Assembly: GCF_012277075.1 (NCBI RefSeq)
Contig: NZ_JAAXMT010000011.1
Location: 1 to 64,000, forward strand
Reading direction: 5' to 3'
Length of the DNA: 64,000 bases
Source of the DNA: Streptococcus alactolyticus
GTDB taxonomy: Bacteria; Bacillota; Bacilli; Lactobacillales; Streptococcaceae
Shown here in pieces: positions 44,274-54,024 of this stretch (position 1 is its first letter; each line of letters starts with the position of its first letter). Position numbers and translations under genes: made by a program. The notes below the pieces were generated by a model, which did no database searches, had not been told where the DNA came from, and saw only the letters and a program-made list of their open reading frames with translations.

Positions 44274-45659
44274 ATGAAACAGCGTGGTAAAAGGATTCGC
44301 CCATCTGGTAAAGATTTAGTCTTTCATTTTACGATAGCGTCACTCCTGCCTGTTTTCCTGCTGGTTGTCGGACTGTTTCATGTGAAGACAATCCAGCAGA
44401 TCAACTGGCAGGATTTTAACCTATCACAAGCAGATAAGATTGACATTCCCTATTTAATTATCAGTTTCAGTGTCGCAATTCTTATCTGCTTGCTGGTAGC
44501 GTTTGTATTCAAACGGGTTCGCTATGATACGGTTAAACAACTTTACCACCGTCAAAAACTGGCAAAGATGATACTTGAAAACAAGTGGTATGAATCTGAA
44601 CAGGTCAAAACAGAGGGTTTCTTTAAAGATAGTGCTGGTCGTACAAAGGAAAAGATAACCTACTTCCCTAAAATGTATTATCGACTTAAAAATGGCTTGA
44701 TACAGATACGGGTGGAAATCACGCTGGGAAAATATCAAGACCAACTCTTACACTTGGAAAAGAAATTAGAGAGTGGCTTGTACTGTGAGCTGACGGATAA
44801 AGAGTTAAAGGATTCCTATGTGGAATATACTTTGCTCTATGACACCATAGCCAGTCGTATTTCTATTGATGAAGTAGAAGCTAAAGATGGTAAACTTCGC
44901 TTAATGAAAAACGTATGGTGGGAATATGATAAGCTCCCTCATATGTTGATTGCTGGTGGTACAGGTGGCGGTAAAACTTACTTTATACTGACACTGATTG
45001 AAGCCTTGCTTCATACAGATTCAAAACTGTATATTCTTGACCCGAAAAATGCTGACCTTGCGGACTTAGGTTCTGTGATGGCAAATGTCTACTATAGAAA
45101 AGAAGACTTGCTTTCTTGCATTGAAACATTCTATGAAGAAATGATGAAACGTAGTGAGGAAATGAAGCAGATGAAGAACTATAAGACTGGCAAAAATTAT
45201 GCTTACTTAGGTCTCCCGGCACACTTCTTAATCTTTGATGAATACGTCGCTTTCATGGAAATGCTGGGAACAAAAGAAAACACCGCAGTTATGAATAAGC
45301 TGAAACAGATTGTCATGTTAGGTCGTCAAGCTGGCTTCTTTCTAATACTGGCTTGTCAACGTCCAGACGCAAAATATTTAGGCGACGGAATCCGTGATCA
45401 GTTTAATTTCAGAGTGGCTTTAGGTCGTATGTCTGAAATGGGCTATGGCATGATGTTTGGCAGTGACGTACAAAAGGATTTCTTCTTAAAGCGAATCAAA
45501 GGTCGTGGCTATGTTGATGTAGGAACAAGTGTCATATCAGAGTTTTATACTCCCCTTGTACCAAAAGGATATGATTTCTTGGAGGAAATTAAAAAGTTAT
45601 CCAACAGCAGACAGTCCACGCAGGCGACGTGCGAAGCGGAAGTCGCAGGTGTGGACTGA
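44274..45659 (+). CDS. orf21: Tn916 Orf21, FtsK/SpoIIIE-type coupling protein (TcpA)
   Basis: A 461-residue membrane ATPase that delivers the relaxase-DNA complex to the transfer channel. Two N-terminal membrane helices (about 20-40 and 60-82), Walker A G-G-T-G-G-G-K-T (about 228-235), Walker B L-I-F-D-E-Y-V-A (about 318-325) and L-A-C-Q-R-P (about 361). AGGAGA precedes ATG 44274. Its last codons abut oriT. Confidence 0.93.
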   Translation: MKQRGKRIRPSGKDLVFHFTIASLLPVFLLVVGLFHVKTIQQINWQDFNLSQADKIDIPYLIISFSVAILICLLVAFVFKRVRYDTVKQLYHRQKLAKMILENKWYESEQVKTEGFFKDSAGRTKEKITYFPKMYYRLKNGLIQIRVEITLGKYQDQLLHLEKKLESGLYCELTDKELKDSYVEYTLLYDTIASRISIDEVEAKDGKLRLMKNVWWEYDKLPHMLIAGGTGGGKTYFILTLIEALLHTDSKLYILDPKNADLADLGSVMANVYYRKEDLLSCIETFYEEMMKRSEEMKQMKNYKTGKNYAYLGLPAHFLIFDEYVAFMEMLGTKENTAVMNKLKQIVMLGRQAGFFLILACQRPDAKYLGDGIRDQFNFRVALGRMSEMGYGMMFGSDVQKDFFLKRIKGRGYVDVGTSVISEFYTPLVPKGYDFLEEIKKLSNSRQSTQATCEAEVAGVD

Positions 45660-45666
45660 TCTTGCT

Positions 45667-45835
45667 GGCTGGTGTGGCAATAGCCACGCCAGCACTTAAC
45701 CCCCCGTATCTAACAGGGGGGTACAAATCGACAGGAAACAGTCAAAAAAACATTAGAAAATCCTTTGGTTACAAGGGATTTACAAAATTTCAGCGTATGT
45801 CAAATGGGCTTTAAAAGTTGACATACGCCTTTTTG
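45667..45835. other. oriT: origin of transfer (oriT) of Tn916
   Basis: Lies between orf21 and orf20, the published site. The core is an inverted repeat ACCCCCC (45699-45705) / GGGGGGT (45716-45722) around GTATCTAACA, like the nic region of ICEBs1. An adjacent longer hairpin, GCTGGTGTGGC with GCCACGCCAGC (45667-45692), precedes it. The relaxase gene starts just downstream. Confidence 0.85.
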
Positions 45836-45836
45836 A

Positions 45837-47042
45837 TTGGAGGGATTTTTACTGAATGAACAAACTTGGTTACAGCATTTAAAAGAAAAACGCTTGGCTT
45901 ATGGACTATCTCAAAACCGTTTAGCTGTTGCGACTGGTATTACAAGGCAGTATCTAAGCGATATTGAAACAGGAAAAGTCAAGCCATTAGAGGATTTACA
46001 GCAGTCCCTTTGGGAAGCTCTGGAACGCTTCAATCCCGACGCTCCCCTTGAAATGCTGTTTGATTATGTAAGGATTCGCTTTCCGACAACAGACGTACAG
46101 CAGGTGGTCGAAAACATCTTACAACTGAAACTGTCCTATTTTCTTCATGAGGACTATGGTTTCTATTCTTATTCAGAGCATTATGCTTTAGGCGACATAT
46201 TCGTCCTTTGCTCCCATGAACTGGACAAAGGAGTTCTGGTGGAATTGAAAGGTCGTGGGTGCAGACAATTTGAAAGCTATCTTCTGGCACAACAAAGAAG
46301 CTGGTATGAGTTCTTTATGGACGTTTTGGTGGCTGGCGGTGTGATGAAACGCCTTGACCTTGCCATTAACGATAAGACAGGGATTTTGAATATCCCTGTA
46401 CTCACTGAAAAGTGCCAACAGGAAGAATGTATCTCCGTCTTCCGCAGTTTTAAAAGCTATCGCAGTGGCGAACTGGTACGCAAAGAGGAAAAGGAATGTA
46501 TGGGAAACACCCTCTATATCGGTTCATTACAAAGTGAAGTTTATTTCTGTATCTATGAAAAGGACTACGAGCAGTACAAGAAAAATGATATTCCCATTGA
46601 AGACGCAGAAGTAAAAAACCGTTTTGAGATTCGATTGAAAAATGAGCGTGCCTATTATGCAGTCCGTGATTTACTCGTCTATGACAATCCAGAGCATACC
46701 GCCTTTAAAATTATCAATCGGTATATCCGTTTTGTAGATAAAGACGATTCCAAACCTCGTTCTGATTGGAAACTGAATGAAGAATGGGCTTGGTTTATTG
46801 GGAACAATCGTGAACGATTAAAACTAACCACAAAACCAGAGCCTTACTCCTTCCAAAGGACGCTGGACTGGCTATCTCATCAAGTTGCCCCGACCTTAAA
46901 GGTTGCGATTAAACTTGATGAAATCAACCAGACGCAGGTTGTAAAAGACATTCTCGACCATGCGAAACTGACAGACCGACACAAGCAGATTTTGAAGCAA
47001 CAGTCAGTAAAAGAACAGGACGTGATAACAACAAAAAAATAA
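45837..47042 (+). CDS. orf20: Tn916 Orf20, MobT-type relaxase
   Basis: A 401-residue relaxase of the Rep_trans/MobT class that nicks oriT; it is also the replication initiator of the circular form. An N-terminal XRE helix-turn-helix (about 14-50: R-L-A-Y-G-L-S-Q-N-R-L-A) binds DNA, and the catalytic Rep_trans domain follows (R-L-D-L-A-I-N-D near 180). No in-frame ATG lies near the start. TTG 45837 lacks a ribosome binding site; GGAGGG (45839-45844) is ideally placed for CTG 45852. I report the longer form, with the start uncertain. Confidence 0.9.
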   Translation: MEGFLLNEQTWLQHLKEKRLAYGLSQNRLAVATGITRQYLSDIETGKVKPLEDLQQSLWEALERFNPDAPLEMLFDYVRIRFPTTDVQQVVENILQLKLSYFLHEDYGFYSYSEHYALGDIFVLCSHELDKGVLVELKGRGCRQFESYLLAQQRSWYEFFMDVLVAGGVMKRLDLAINDKTGILNIPVLTEKCQQEECISVFRSFKSYRSGELVRKEEKECMGNTLYIGSLQSEVYFCIYEKDYEQYKKNDIPIEDAEVKNRFEIRLKNERAYYAVRDLLVYDNPEHTAFKIINRYIRFVDKDDSKPRSDWKLNEEWAWFIGNNRERLKLTTKPEPYSFQRTLDWLSHQVAPTLKVAIKLDEINQTQVVKDILDHAKLTDRHKQILKQQSVKEQDVITTKK

Positions 47043-47084
47043 CTCAAATACAAATTCATTGAATATAGAGAGGAGAACATTTTT

Positions 47085-47306
47085 ATGAATTTTGGACAAA
47101 ACCTTTATAACTGGTTTCTATCAAACGCTCAATCACTGGTGCTTTTAGCAATCGTTGTGATTGGCTTGTATCTTGGCTTCAAGCGTGAGTTTAGCAAACT
47201 GATTGGCTTTTTAATTATTGCGATTATTGCGGTTGGCTTAGTCTTCAACGCTGCTGGAGTAAAAGACATTTTACTAGAGCTATTCAATCGCATTATTGGT
47301 GCTTAA
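47085..47306 (+). CDS. orf19: Tn916 Orf19, small conjugation membrane protein
   Basis: A 73-residue protein with two membrane helices (about 15-30 and 36-56) and short polar ends. GAGAGGAG precedes the ATG. The position between relaxase and ArdA is constant in Tn916-like elements; a TcpD-like channel part is likely but not proven. Confidence 0.85.
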   Translation: MNFGQNLYNWFLSNAQSLVLLAIVVIGLYLGFKREFSKLIGFLIIAIIAVGLVFNAAGVKDILLELFNRIIGA

Positions 47307-47422
47307 ATAAAACCGTTCTTTTGTGGAATATAAGTGGTTTTCTTATGTTCCGCAAAGGAATGGTACACCAAACGAAGTGCGGTAGGGATTTTTGAATCTC
47401 TACAAAGAAAGGACGTGAATAT

Positions 47423-47920
47423 ATGGACGATATGCAAGTCTATATTGCGAATTTAGGCAAATACAATGAGGGCGAATTGGTCGGTGCGTGGTTTACCTTT
47501 CCCATTGACTTTGAGGAAGTCAAAGAGAAAATCGGCTTGAATGATGAATATGAGGAATACGCCATTCATGACTACGAGTTACCCTTTACGGTTGACGAAT
47601 ACACTTCCATTGGCGAACTCAATCGACTATGGGAAATGGTATCGGAATTACCCGAAGAATTACAATCGGAGCTATCTGCTCTGCTCACTCATTTTTCAAG
47701 CATTGAAGAACTAAGCGAACATCAAGAGGATATTATCATTCATTCCGATTGTGATGATATGTATGACGTGGCACGCTACTACATTGAAGAAACGGGTGCT
47801 TTAGGCGAAGTACCAGCTAGTCTTCAAAACTATATTGATTATCAAGCCTATGGTCGGGATTTAGACCTTTCAGGAACGTTTATCTCAACCAATCATGGGA
47901 TTTTTGAAATCGTCTATTAA
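47423..47920 (+). CDS. ardA: Tn916 Orf18, antirestriction protein ArdA
   Basis: A 165-residue, strongly acidic DNA mimic that inhibits type I restriction enzymes, protecting the incoming element. ArdA signatures are Y-I-A-N-L-G-K-Y-N-E-G (about 7-17), W-F-T-F-P (about 23-27), E-Y-A-I-H-D-Y-E-L-P and the C-terminal Y-Q-A-Y-G-R-D-L. The acidic residue spacing along the dimer imitates bent B-DNA phosphates. AAAGGACG precedes the ATG. Confidence 0.94.
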   Translation: MDDMQVYIANLGKYNEGELVGAWFTFPIDFEEVKEKIGLNDEYEEYAIHDYELPFTVDEYTSIGELNRLWEMVSELPEELQSELSALLTHFSSIEELSEHQEDIIIHSDCDDMYDVARYYIEETGALGEVPASLQNYIDYQAYGRDLDLSGTFISTNHGIFEIVY

Positions 47921-48008
47921 ATCTGTCGGTACATTACTACTGGCAGATTTTCTATTTTACGGGGTGGCTCAATCAGCTACCCCTATTTTTTATGAAAGGA
48001 TTGATTAC

Positions 48009-48401
48009 ATGAAGAAAATACGAAGCTATACCAGTATCTGGTCTGTGGAAAAGGTACTGTATTCTATCAATGATTTTAGACTTCCGTTTCCCATAACCTT
48101 TACGCAAATGACATGGTTTGTCGTGTCACTCTTTGCAGTGATGATACTTGGCAACTTGCCCCCTCTTTCCATGATAGAGGGAGCATTTCTCAAATACTTT
48201 GGGATTCCTGTGGCTTTCACATGGTTTATGTCTACAAAAACTTTTGATGGTAAAAAGCCTTATGGATTTTTGAAGTCTGTCATTGCTTATGCACTGCGAC
48301 CAAAGCTGACCTATGCAGGAAAAAAAGTAACGCTTGGCAGAAACCAGCCACAAGAAGCCATTACAGCAGTTAGGAGTGAATTTTATGGCATATCCAATTA
48401 A
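48009..48401 (+). CDS. orf17: Tn916 Orf17, TcpE-family membrane protein
   Basis: A 130-residue conjugation-channel membrane protein of the TcpE family: N-terminal R-S-Y-T-S-I-W-S-V-E-K-V-L-Y, then two helices (about 33-52 and 58-76) and K-P-Y-G-F-L. I chose ATG 48009 with AAAGGA 8 nt upstream. A longer form from 47895 (168 residues) overlaps ardA and is often annotated. It overlaps orf16 by 17 nt. Confidence 0.88.
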   Translation: MKKIRSYTSIWSVEKVLYSINDFRLPFPITFTQMTWFVVSLFAVMILGNLPPLSMIEGAFLKYFGIPVAFTWFMSTKTFDGKKPYGFLKSVIAYALRPKLTYAGKKVTLGRNQPQEAITAVRSEFYGISN

Positions 48402-50832
48402 ATACATTGAAAACAATCTCGTCTGGAATAAAGACGGGGAATGTTATGCTTACTATGAGCTTGTTCCTTACAATTACTCATTTCTAAGTCCAGAACAGAA
48501 AATACAAGTGCATGATTCTTTCAGACAGCTTATCGCACAAAATCGTGATGGCAAAATTCATGCTTTACAAATCAGTACAGAATCCAGCATACGTTCTGCA
48601 CAAGAGCGTTCCAAAAATGAAGTCACTGGCAAGCTCAAAGCGGTTGCCTATGACAAAATCGACCAACAGACAGACGCTTTAATATCCATGATTGGCGAAA
48701 ATCAAGTGAACTACCGTTTCTTTATCGGCTTTAAGTTGCTTCTCAACGATCAGGAGTTTTCTATGAAAAGTCTTACCGTTGAAGCAAAAAATGCTTTGTC
48801 TGATTTTGTCTATGATGTGAACCATAAGCTGATGGGCGATTTTGTTAGTATGAGTAATGATGAAATCCTGCGTTTTCAGAAGATGGAAAAGCTCTTAGAA
48901 AATAAAATCTCTCGTCGTTTCAAAATCCGCAGGTTAGATAAGGACGACTTCGGCTATCTGATTGAACACCTTTACGGACAGACAGGCACTGCCTATGAAG
49001 AGTATGAGTACCATCTATCAAAGAAAAAGCTGGATAATGAAACGCTGATTAAATACTATGACTTGATTAAGCCTACTCGCTGTTTGGTGGAAGAAAAACA
49101 GCGATATTTGAAAATCCAGCAGGAAGATGAAACCGTCTATGTAGCTTACTTTACCATTAACAGCATTGTCGGAGAACTGGACTTCCCGTCCTCTGAAATC
49201 TTCTACTACCAGCAACAGCAATTTACATTCCCGATTGATACGTCAATGAATGTGGAAATTGTAGCGAATCGTAAAGCCCTATCTACTGTCCGCAATAAAA
49301 AGAAAGAACTGAAAGACTTGGATAACCACGCTTGGCAAAGTGATAATGAAACCAGCTCCAATGTGGCGGAAGCTCTGGAAAGTGTGAATGAGCTGGAAAC
49401 CAATTTAGACCAAAGCAAGGAATCTATGTACAAGCTGTCTTATGTGGTAAGGGTATCAGCAAATGATCTTGACGAACTCAAACGTCGTTGTAATGAAGTG
49501 AAAGATTTTTATGACGATTTAAGCGTAAAACTGGTACGACCATTTGGGGATATGCTCGGCTTACATGAAGAATTTTTACCTGCCAGCAAGCGTTATATGA
49601 ATGATTATATTCAATACGTGACCTCTGATTTCCTCGCTGGTTTAGGTTTTGGTGCTACTCAAATGCTGGGGGAAAATGAGGGGATTTATGTTGGCTACAG
49701 CTTAGATACTGGACGCAATGTCTATCTGAAACCTGCTCTTGCCAGTCAAGGGGTTAAGGGTTCAGTAACCAATGCGTTAGCGTCGGCTTTTGTTGGTTCG
49801 CTGGGTGGTGGTAAATCCTTTGCGAATAACCTTATCGTCTATTATGCGGTGCTTTATGGGGCACAAGCAGTGATTGTAGACCCAAAAGCAGAACGTGGCA
49901 GATGGAAAGAAACCTTGCCAGAGATTTCCCATGAAATCAATATCGTCACTCTGACTTCTGATGAGAAAAACAAAGGCTTACTTGACCCTTATGTGATTAT
50001 GAAAAATCCCAAAGATTCTGAATCACTGGCTATTGATATTCTGACATTCCTTACGGGGATTTCCTCTCGTGATGGGGAACGCTTCCCAATCCTTAGAAAA
50101 GCCATTCGTGCAGTAACCAATAGTGAAGTACGAGGGTTGATGAAAGTGATTGAGGAATTACGGGTTGAGAATACGCCACTAAGTACCAGTATAGCCGACC
50201 ATATCGAAAGTTTTACAGACTATGACTTTGCACATTTATTATTCAGTAATGGTTATGTGGAGCAGTCTATCAGCTTAGAAAAACAACTGAACATTATACA
50301 GGTTGCGGACTTGGTACTTCCCGACAAGGAAACTTCCTTTGAGGAATATACCACTATGGAGCTTTTATCCGTTGCTATGCTGATTGTCATTAGTACCTTT
50401 GCTTTAGACTTTATCCATACAGACCGAAGCATTTTCAAGATTGTAGATTTAGACGAAGCATGGAGCTTTTTACAGGTAGCACAAGGAAAAACACTATCTA
50501 TGAAGCTGGTTCGGGCTGGTCGTGCTATGAACGCTGGGGTATATTTCGTGACCCAAAATACAGACGACCTCTTAGATGAAAAACTGAAAAATAACCTCGG
50601 CTTAAAATTTGCATTTCGTTCCACTGACCTTAACGAGATTAAAAAGACCTTAGCCTTTTTTGGTGTAGACCCAGAGGACGAAAACAATCAGAAGCGATTG
50701 CGTGATTTGGAAAACGGGCAATGCCTTATCAGTGATTTATATGGTCGTGTCGGTGTGATACAGTTCCACCCTGTATTTGAAGAACTGCTCCATGCCTTTG
50801 ATACCAGACCACCTGTGCGAAAAGAGGTGTAA
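48385..50832 (+). CDS. orf16: Tn916 Orf16, VirB4/ConE-type conjugation ATPase
   Basis: An 815-residue ATPase powering the type IV secretion-like channel. An N-terminal TcpF/VirB4 domain precedes Walker A G-S-L-G-G-G-K-S with Lys477, Walker B I-V-D-L-D-E-A-W (about 685-692), and the downstream V-T-Q-N-T-D-D motif. ATG 48385 with AGGAGTG was chosen; the upstream extension lies in orf17. Length equals that of known Orf16. It is followed at once by orf15. Confidence 0.95.
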   Translation: MAYPIKYIENNLVWNKDGECYAYYELVPYNYSFLSPEQKIQVHDSFRQLIAQNRDGKIHALQISTESSIRSAQERSKNEVTGKLKAVAYDKIDQQTDALISMIGENQVNYRFFIGFKLLLNDQEFSMKSLTVEAKNALSDFVYDVNHKLMGDFVSMSNDEILRFQKMEKLLENKISRRFKIRRLDKDDFGYLIEHLYGQTGTAYEEYEYHLSKKKLDNETLIKYYDLIKPTRCLVEEKQRYLKIQQEDETVYVAYFTINSIVGELDFPSSEIFYYQQQQFTFPIDTSMNVEIVANRKALSTVRNKKKELKDLDNHAWQSDNETSSNVAEALESVNELETNLDQSKESMYKLSYVVRVSANDLDELKRRCNEVKDFYDDLSVKLVRPFGDMLGLHEEFLPASKRYMNDYIQYVTSDFLAGLGFGATQMLGENEGIYVGYSLDTGRNVYLKPALASQGVKGSVTNALASAFVGSLGGGKSFANNLIVYYAVLYGAQAVIVDPKAERGRWKETLPEISHEINIVTLTSDEKNKGLLDPYVIMKNPKDSESLAIDILTFLTGISSRDGERFPILRKAIRAVTNSEVRGLMKVIEELRVENTPLSTSIADHIESFTDYDFAHLLFSNGYVEQSISLEKQLNIIQVADLVLPDKETSFEEYTTMELLSVAMLIVISTFALDFIHTDRSIFKIVDLDEAWSFLQVAQGKTLSMKLVRAGRAMNAGVYFVTQNTDDLLDEKLKNNLGLKFAFRSTDLNEIKKTLAFFGVDPEDENNQKRLRDLENGQCLISDLYGRVGVIQFHPVFEELLHAFDTRPPVRKEV

Positions 50833-50834
50833 AT

Positions 50835-53012
50835 GTGAAACCATCAATAGTAAACAGAATAAAATCAAACTGGACGCTGAAACGTCTAGGTAAAGTGGCA
50901 ATGACAGTGGCTTTCACACTTGTGATTGCCATTTTTCTTTTAGCCATGCTGGGAACGGTGGTTCAAGCTGCGGGCTTGGTAGATGATACGGTCAATGTGG
51001 CAAATGAATACAGCCGATACCCACTTGAAAACTATCAACTGGATTTTTATGTGGATAATAGCTGGGGCTGGCTTCCGTGGAACTGGTCGGACGGGATTGG
51101 AAAACAGGTCATGTATGGACTATATGCCATTACCAATTTTATTTGGACAATCAGTTTGTATGTTTCCAATGCGACAGGTTACTTAGTACAGGAAGCCTAT
51201 TCCTTAGACTTCATTTCCGCTACAGCAGATTCCATTGGTAAGAATATGCAGACCTTAGCTGGTGTGAGTGCAAACGGATTTTCAACAGAGGGTTTCTATG
51301 TTGGATTCCTCTTACTCTTGATTTTGGTTCTTGGGGTTTATGTTGCCTATACGGGACTGATAAAGAGAGAAACCACAAAGGCAATTCATGCCATTATGAA
51401 TTTTGTGCTGGTGTTTATCCTATCGGCTTCCTTTATTGCCTACGCTCCCGACTACATTAAAAAAATCAATGACTTTTCATCAGACATCAGTAATGCCAGT
51501 TTATCACTTGGCACGAAGATTGTCATGCCCCATTCCGATAGTCAAGGCAAGGACAGCGTGGACTTAATCAGAGATAGCCTGTTTTCCATACAGGTTCAGC
51601 AACCGTGGCTACTGCTTCAATACAACAGTTCAGACATTGAAAGTATCGGTATTGACCGTGTGGAAAGCCTGCTCTCCACCAGCCCAGATTCCAACAATGG
51701 CGAAGACAGAGAAAAAATTGTTGCGGAAGAAATTGAAGACAGAAGCAATACCAATCTAACCATTACAAAGACCATTAACCGTTTAGGTACAGTCTTCTTC
51801 CTATTTGTCTTCAATATTGGGATTTCCATATTTGTATTCCTATTAACAGGAATCATGATTTTCTCGCAGGTACTTTTTATCATCTATGCTATGTTTCTGC
51901 CTGTGAGCTTTATTTTAAGCATGATTCCATCATTTGATGGTATGTCAAAACGAGCCATAACAAAGCTCTTTAATACCATTTTGACACGAGCTGGAATCAC
52001 ATTGATTATTACGACAGCATTTAGTATTTCAACCATGCTCTATACCTTATCGGCTGGTTATCCGTTCTTTTTGATTGCTTTTCTACAGATTGTGACCTTT
52101 GCAGGAATCTACTTCAAGCTGGGCGATTTAATGAGTATGTTTTCTCTACAGAGTAACGATTCTCAAAGTGTGGGAAGTCGTGTGATGAGAAAACCTCGTA
52201 TGCTTATGCACGCTCACATGCACCGTCTACAGCGGAAACTTGGACGTTCCATGACTACTCTAGGGGCTGGGTCTGCCATTGTTACAGGTAAAAAAGGACA
52301 GTCGGGTTCGGGGAGTTCTGCAAGGACACAAGCAGATCACTCCCGACCAGACGGAAAGGAAAAATCAACACTTGGAAAACGTATCGGTCAAACCATCGGT
52401 ACAGTAGCTGATACCAAAGACAGAATGGTAGACACTGCTAGTGGTTTGAAAGAACAGGTTAAAGATTTGCCGACCAATGCAAGATATGCAGTATATCAAG
52501 GAAAATCCAAAGTAAAAGAGAATGTCCGTGATTTAACCAGTAGTATTTCTCAAACCAAAGCGGACAGAGCCAGTGGACGCAAGGAACAGCAGGAACAAAG
52601 GCGAAAAACCATTGCGAAGCGTCGCTCTGAAATGGAACAGGTCAAACAGAAAAAACAGCCTGCTTCTTCTGTTCATGAAAGACCGACTACAAGACAAGAA
52701 CAATATCATGATGAACAGACCTCAAAACAGTCTAATATTCAGACTTCATATAAGGAATCTCAACAAGCCAAACAAGAGCGTCCAGCAGTTAAGTCCGATT
52801 TTTCAAGTCCAAAAGTGGAACGCCAAGGCAATACCGTTCAAGAAAAAACCGTTCAAAAGCCAGCAACTTCAACCACTACAGCAGATAGAACTTCACAACG
52901 TCCAATCACAAAAGAACGTCCGTCTACTGTTCAAAGAGTACCACTACAAAATACAAGAAGTAGACCACCAATCAAAACCGCCACCATTAAGAAAGTCGGT
53001 AAGAAACCATGA
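50835..53012 (+). CDS. orf15: Tn916 Orf15, VirB6/ConG-like channel protein
   Basis: A 725-residue polytopic membrane protein, the likely inner-membrane channel component. One N-terminal helix (about 18-43) is followed by an outside segment, then helices at about 155-180, 190-213, and a cluster at 315-360 and 385-425. The last 260 residues are a hydrophilic tail rich in Gln/Lys/Thr/Ser, facing the cytoplasm. Start GTG 50835; AGAGGTG is upstream and the stop of orf16 is 2 nt before. It overlaps orf14 by 4 nt. Confidence 0.92.
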   Translation: MKPSIVNRIKSNWTLKRLGKVAMTVAFTLVIAIFLLAMLGTVVQAAGLVDDTVNVANEYSRYPLENYQLDFYVDNSWGWLPWNWSDGIGKQVMYGLYAITNFIWTISLYVSNATGYLVQEAYSLDFISATADSIGKNMQTLAGVSANGFSTEGFYVGFLLLLILVLGVYVAYTGLIKRETTKAIHAIMNFVLVFILSASFIAYAPDYIKKINDFSSDISNASLSLGTKIVMPHSDSQGKDSVDLIRDSLFSIQVQQPWLLLQYNSSDIESIGIDRVESLLSTSPDSNNGEDREKIVAEEIEDRSNTNLTITKTINRLGTVFFLFVFNIGISIFVFLLTGIMIFSQVLFIIYAMFLPVSFILSMIPSFDGMSKRAITKLFNTILTRAGITLIITTAFSISTMLYTLSAGYPFFLIAFLQIVTFAGIYFKLGDLMSMFSLQSNDSQSVGSRVMRKPRMLMHAHMHRLQRKLGRSMTTLGAGSAIVTGKKGQSGSGSSARTQADHSRPDGKEKSTLGKRIGQTIGTVADTKDRMVDTASGLKEQVKDLPTNARYAVYQGKSKVKENVRDLTSSISQTKADRASGRKEQQEQRRKTIAKRRSEMEQVKQKKQPASSVHERPTTRQEQYHDEQTSKQSNIQTSYKESQQAKQERPAVKSDFSSPKVERQGNTVQEKTVQKPATSTTTADRTSQRPITKERPSTVQRVPLQNTRSRPPIKTATIKKVGKKP

Positions 53013-54010
53013 AGTTGAAAACTTTAGTGATTGGTGGTTCTGGATTATTCTTGATGGTCTTCTCACTGCTTCTGTTTGTTGCCATTTTATTTTCAGATGA
53101 ACAGGACAGCGGAATTTCCAATATTCATTATGGAGGTGTGAATGTTTCCGCAGAAGTGCTGGCTCATAAGCCTATGGTAGAAAAATATGCCAAAGAATAT
53201 GGCGTTGAAGAATATGTCAACATACTTCTTGCGATTATACAGGTGGAATCGGGCGGTACTGCGGAAGATGTTATGCAGTCCTCGGAATCCCTCGGTCTTC
53301 CACCTAATTCATTGAGTACAGAAGAATCCATTAAGCAAGGTGTGAAGTATTTCAGTGAATTATTAGCCAGTAGCGAAAGGCTCAGTGTAGATTTAGAATC
53401 GGTTATCCAGTCCTACAATTATGGTGGTGGTTTCTTAGGGTATGTGGCTAATCGTGGAAATAAATATACCTTTGAACTGGCTCAAAGTTTCTCAAAAGAG
53501 TATTCAGGTGGCGAAAAAGTGTCTTACCCCAATCCCATAGCCATACCTATCAATGGGGGCTGGCGATACAACTATGGCAATATGTTTTATGTGCAACTGG
53601 TAACGCAGTATCTTGTCACAACAGAGTTTGATGATGATACGGTACAAGCCATCATGGACGAAGCACTGAAATATGAGGGCTGGCGATACGTTTACGGTGG
53701 AGCTTCCCCGACTACTTCTTTTGATTGTAGCGGACTGACACAATGGACGTATGGAAAAGCTGGAATTAACTTACCACGAACCGCACAACAGCAATATGAT
53801 GTGACCCAGCATATCCCACTATCGGAAGCACAAGCTGGCGATTTGGTTTTCTTTCATTCTACCTATAACGCTGGCTCTTATATTACTCATGTTGGGATAT
53901 ACCTTGGCAATAACCGTATGTTTCATGCAGGCGACCCAATCGGTTATGCCGACTTAACAAGCCCCTACTGGCAACAGCATTTAGTGGGAGCAGGACGAAT
54001 CAAACAATGA
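53009..54010 (+). CDS. orf14: Tn916 Orf14, CwlT-like two-domain cell wall hydrolase
   Basis: A 333-residue exported hydrolase that opens the peptidoglycan for the mating channel. Signal anchor (about 8-28), a lysozyme-like domain (about 52-175, with I-Q-V-E-S-G-G and Q-S-S-E-S-L-G), then NlpC/P60 (about 210-333) with catalytic Cys240 in F-D-C-S-G-L, His in T-H-V-G-I-Y and the Asn/His third residue. Both activities are known in ICEBs1 CwlT. ATGA overlaps link it to orf15 and orf13. Confidence 0.94.
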   Translation: MKLKTLVIGGSGLFLMVFSLLLFVAILFSDEQDSGISNIHYGGVNVSAEVLAHKPMVEKYAKEYGVEEYVNILLAIIQVESGGTAEDVMQSSESLGLPPNSLSTEESIKQGVKYFSELLASSERLSVDLESVIQSYNYGGGFLGYVANRGNKYTFELAQSFSKEYSGGEKVSYPNPIAIPINGGWRYNYGNMFYVQLVTQYLVTTEFDDDTVQAIMDEALKYEGWRYVYGGASPTTSFDCSGLTQWTYGKAGINLPRTAQQQYDVTQHIPLSEAQAGDLVFFHSTYNAGSYITHVGIYLGNNRMFHAGDPIGYADLTSPYWQQHLVGAGRIKQ

Positions 54011-54024
54011 GAAAGGAAGATTTA

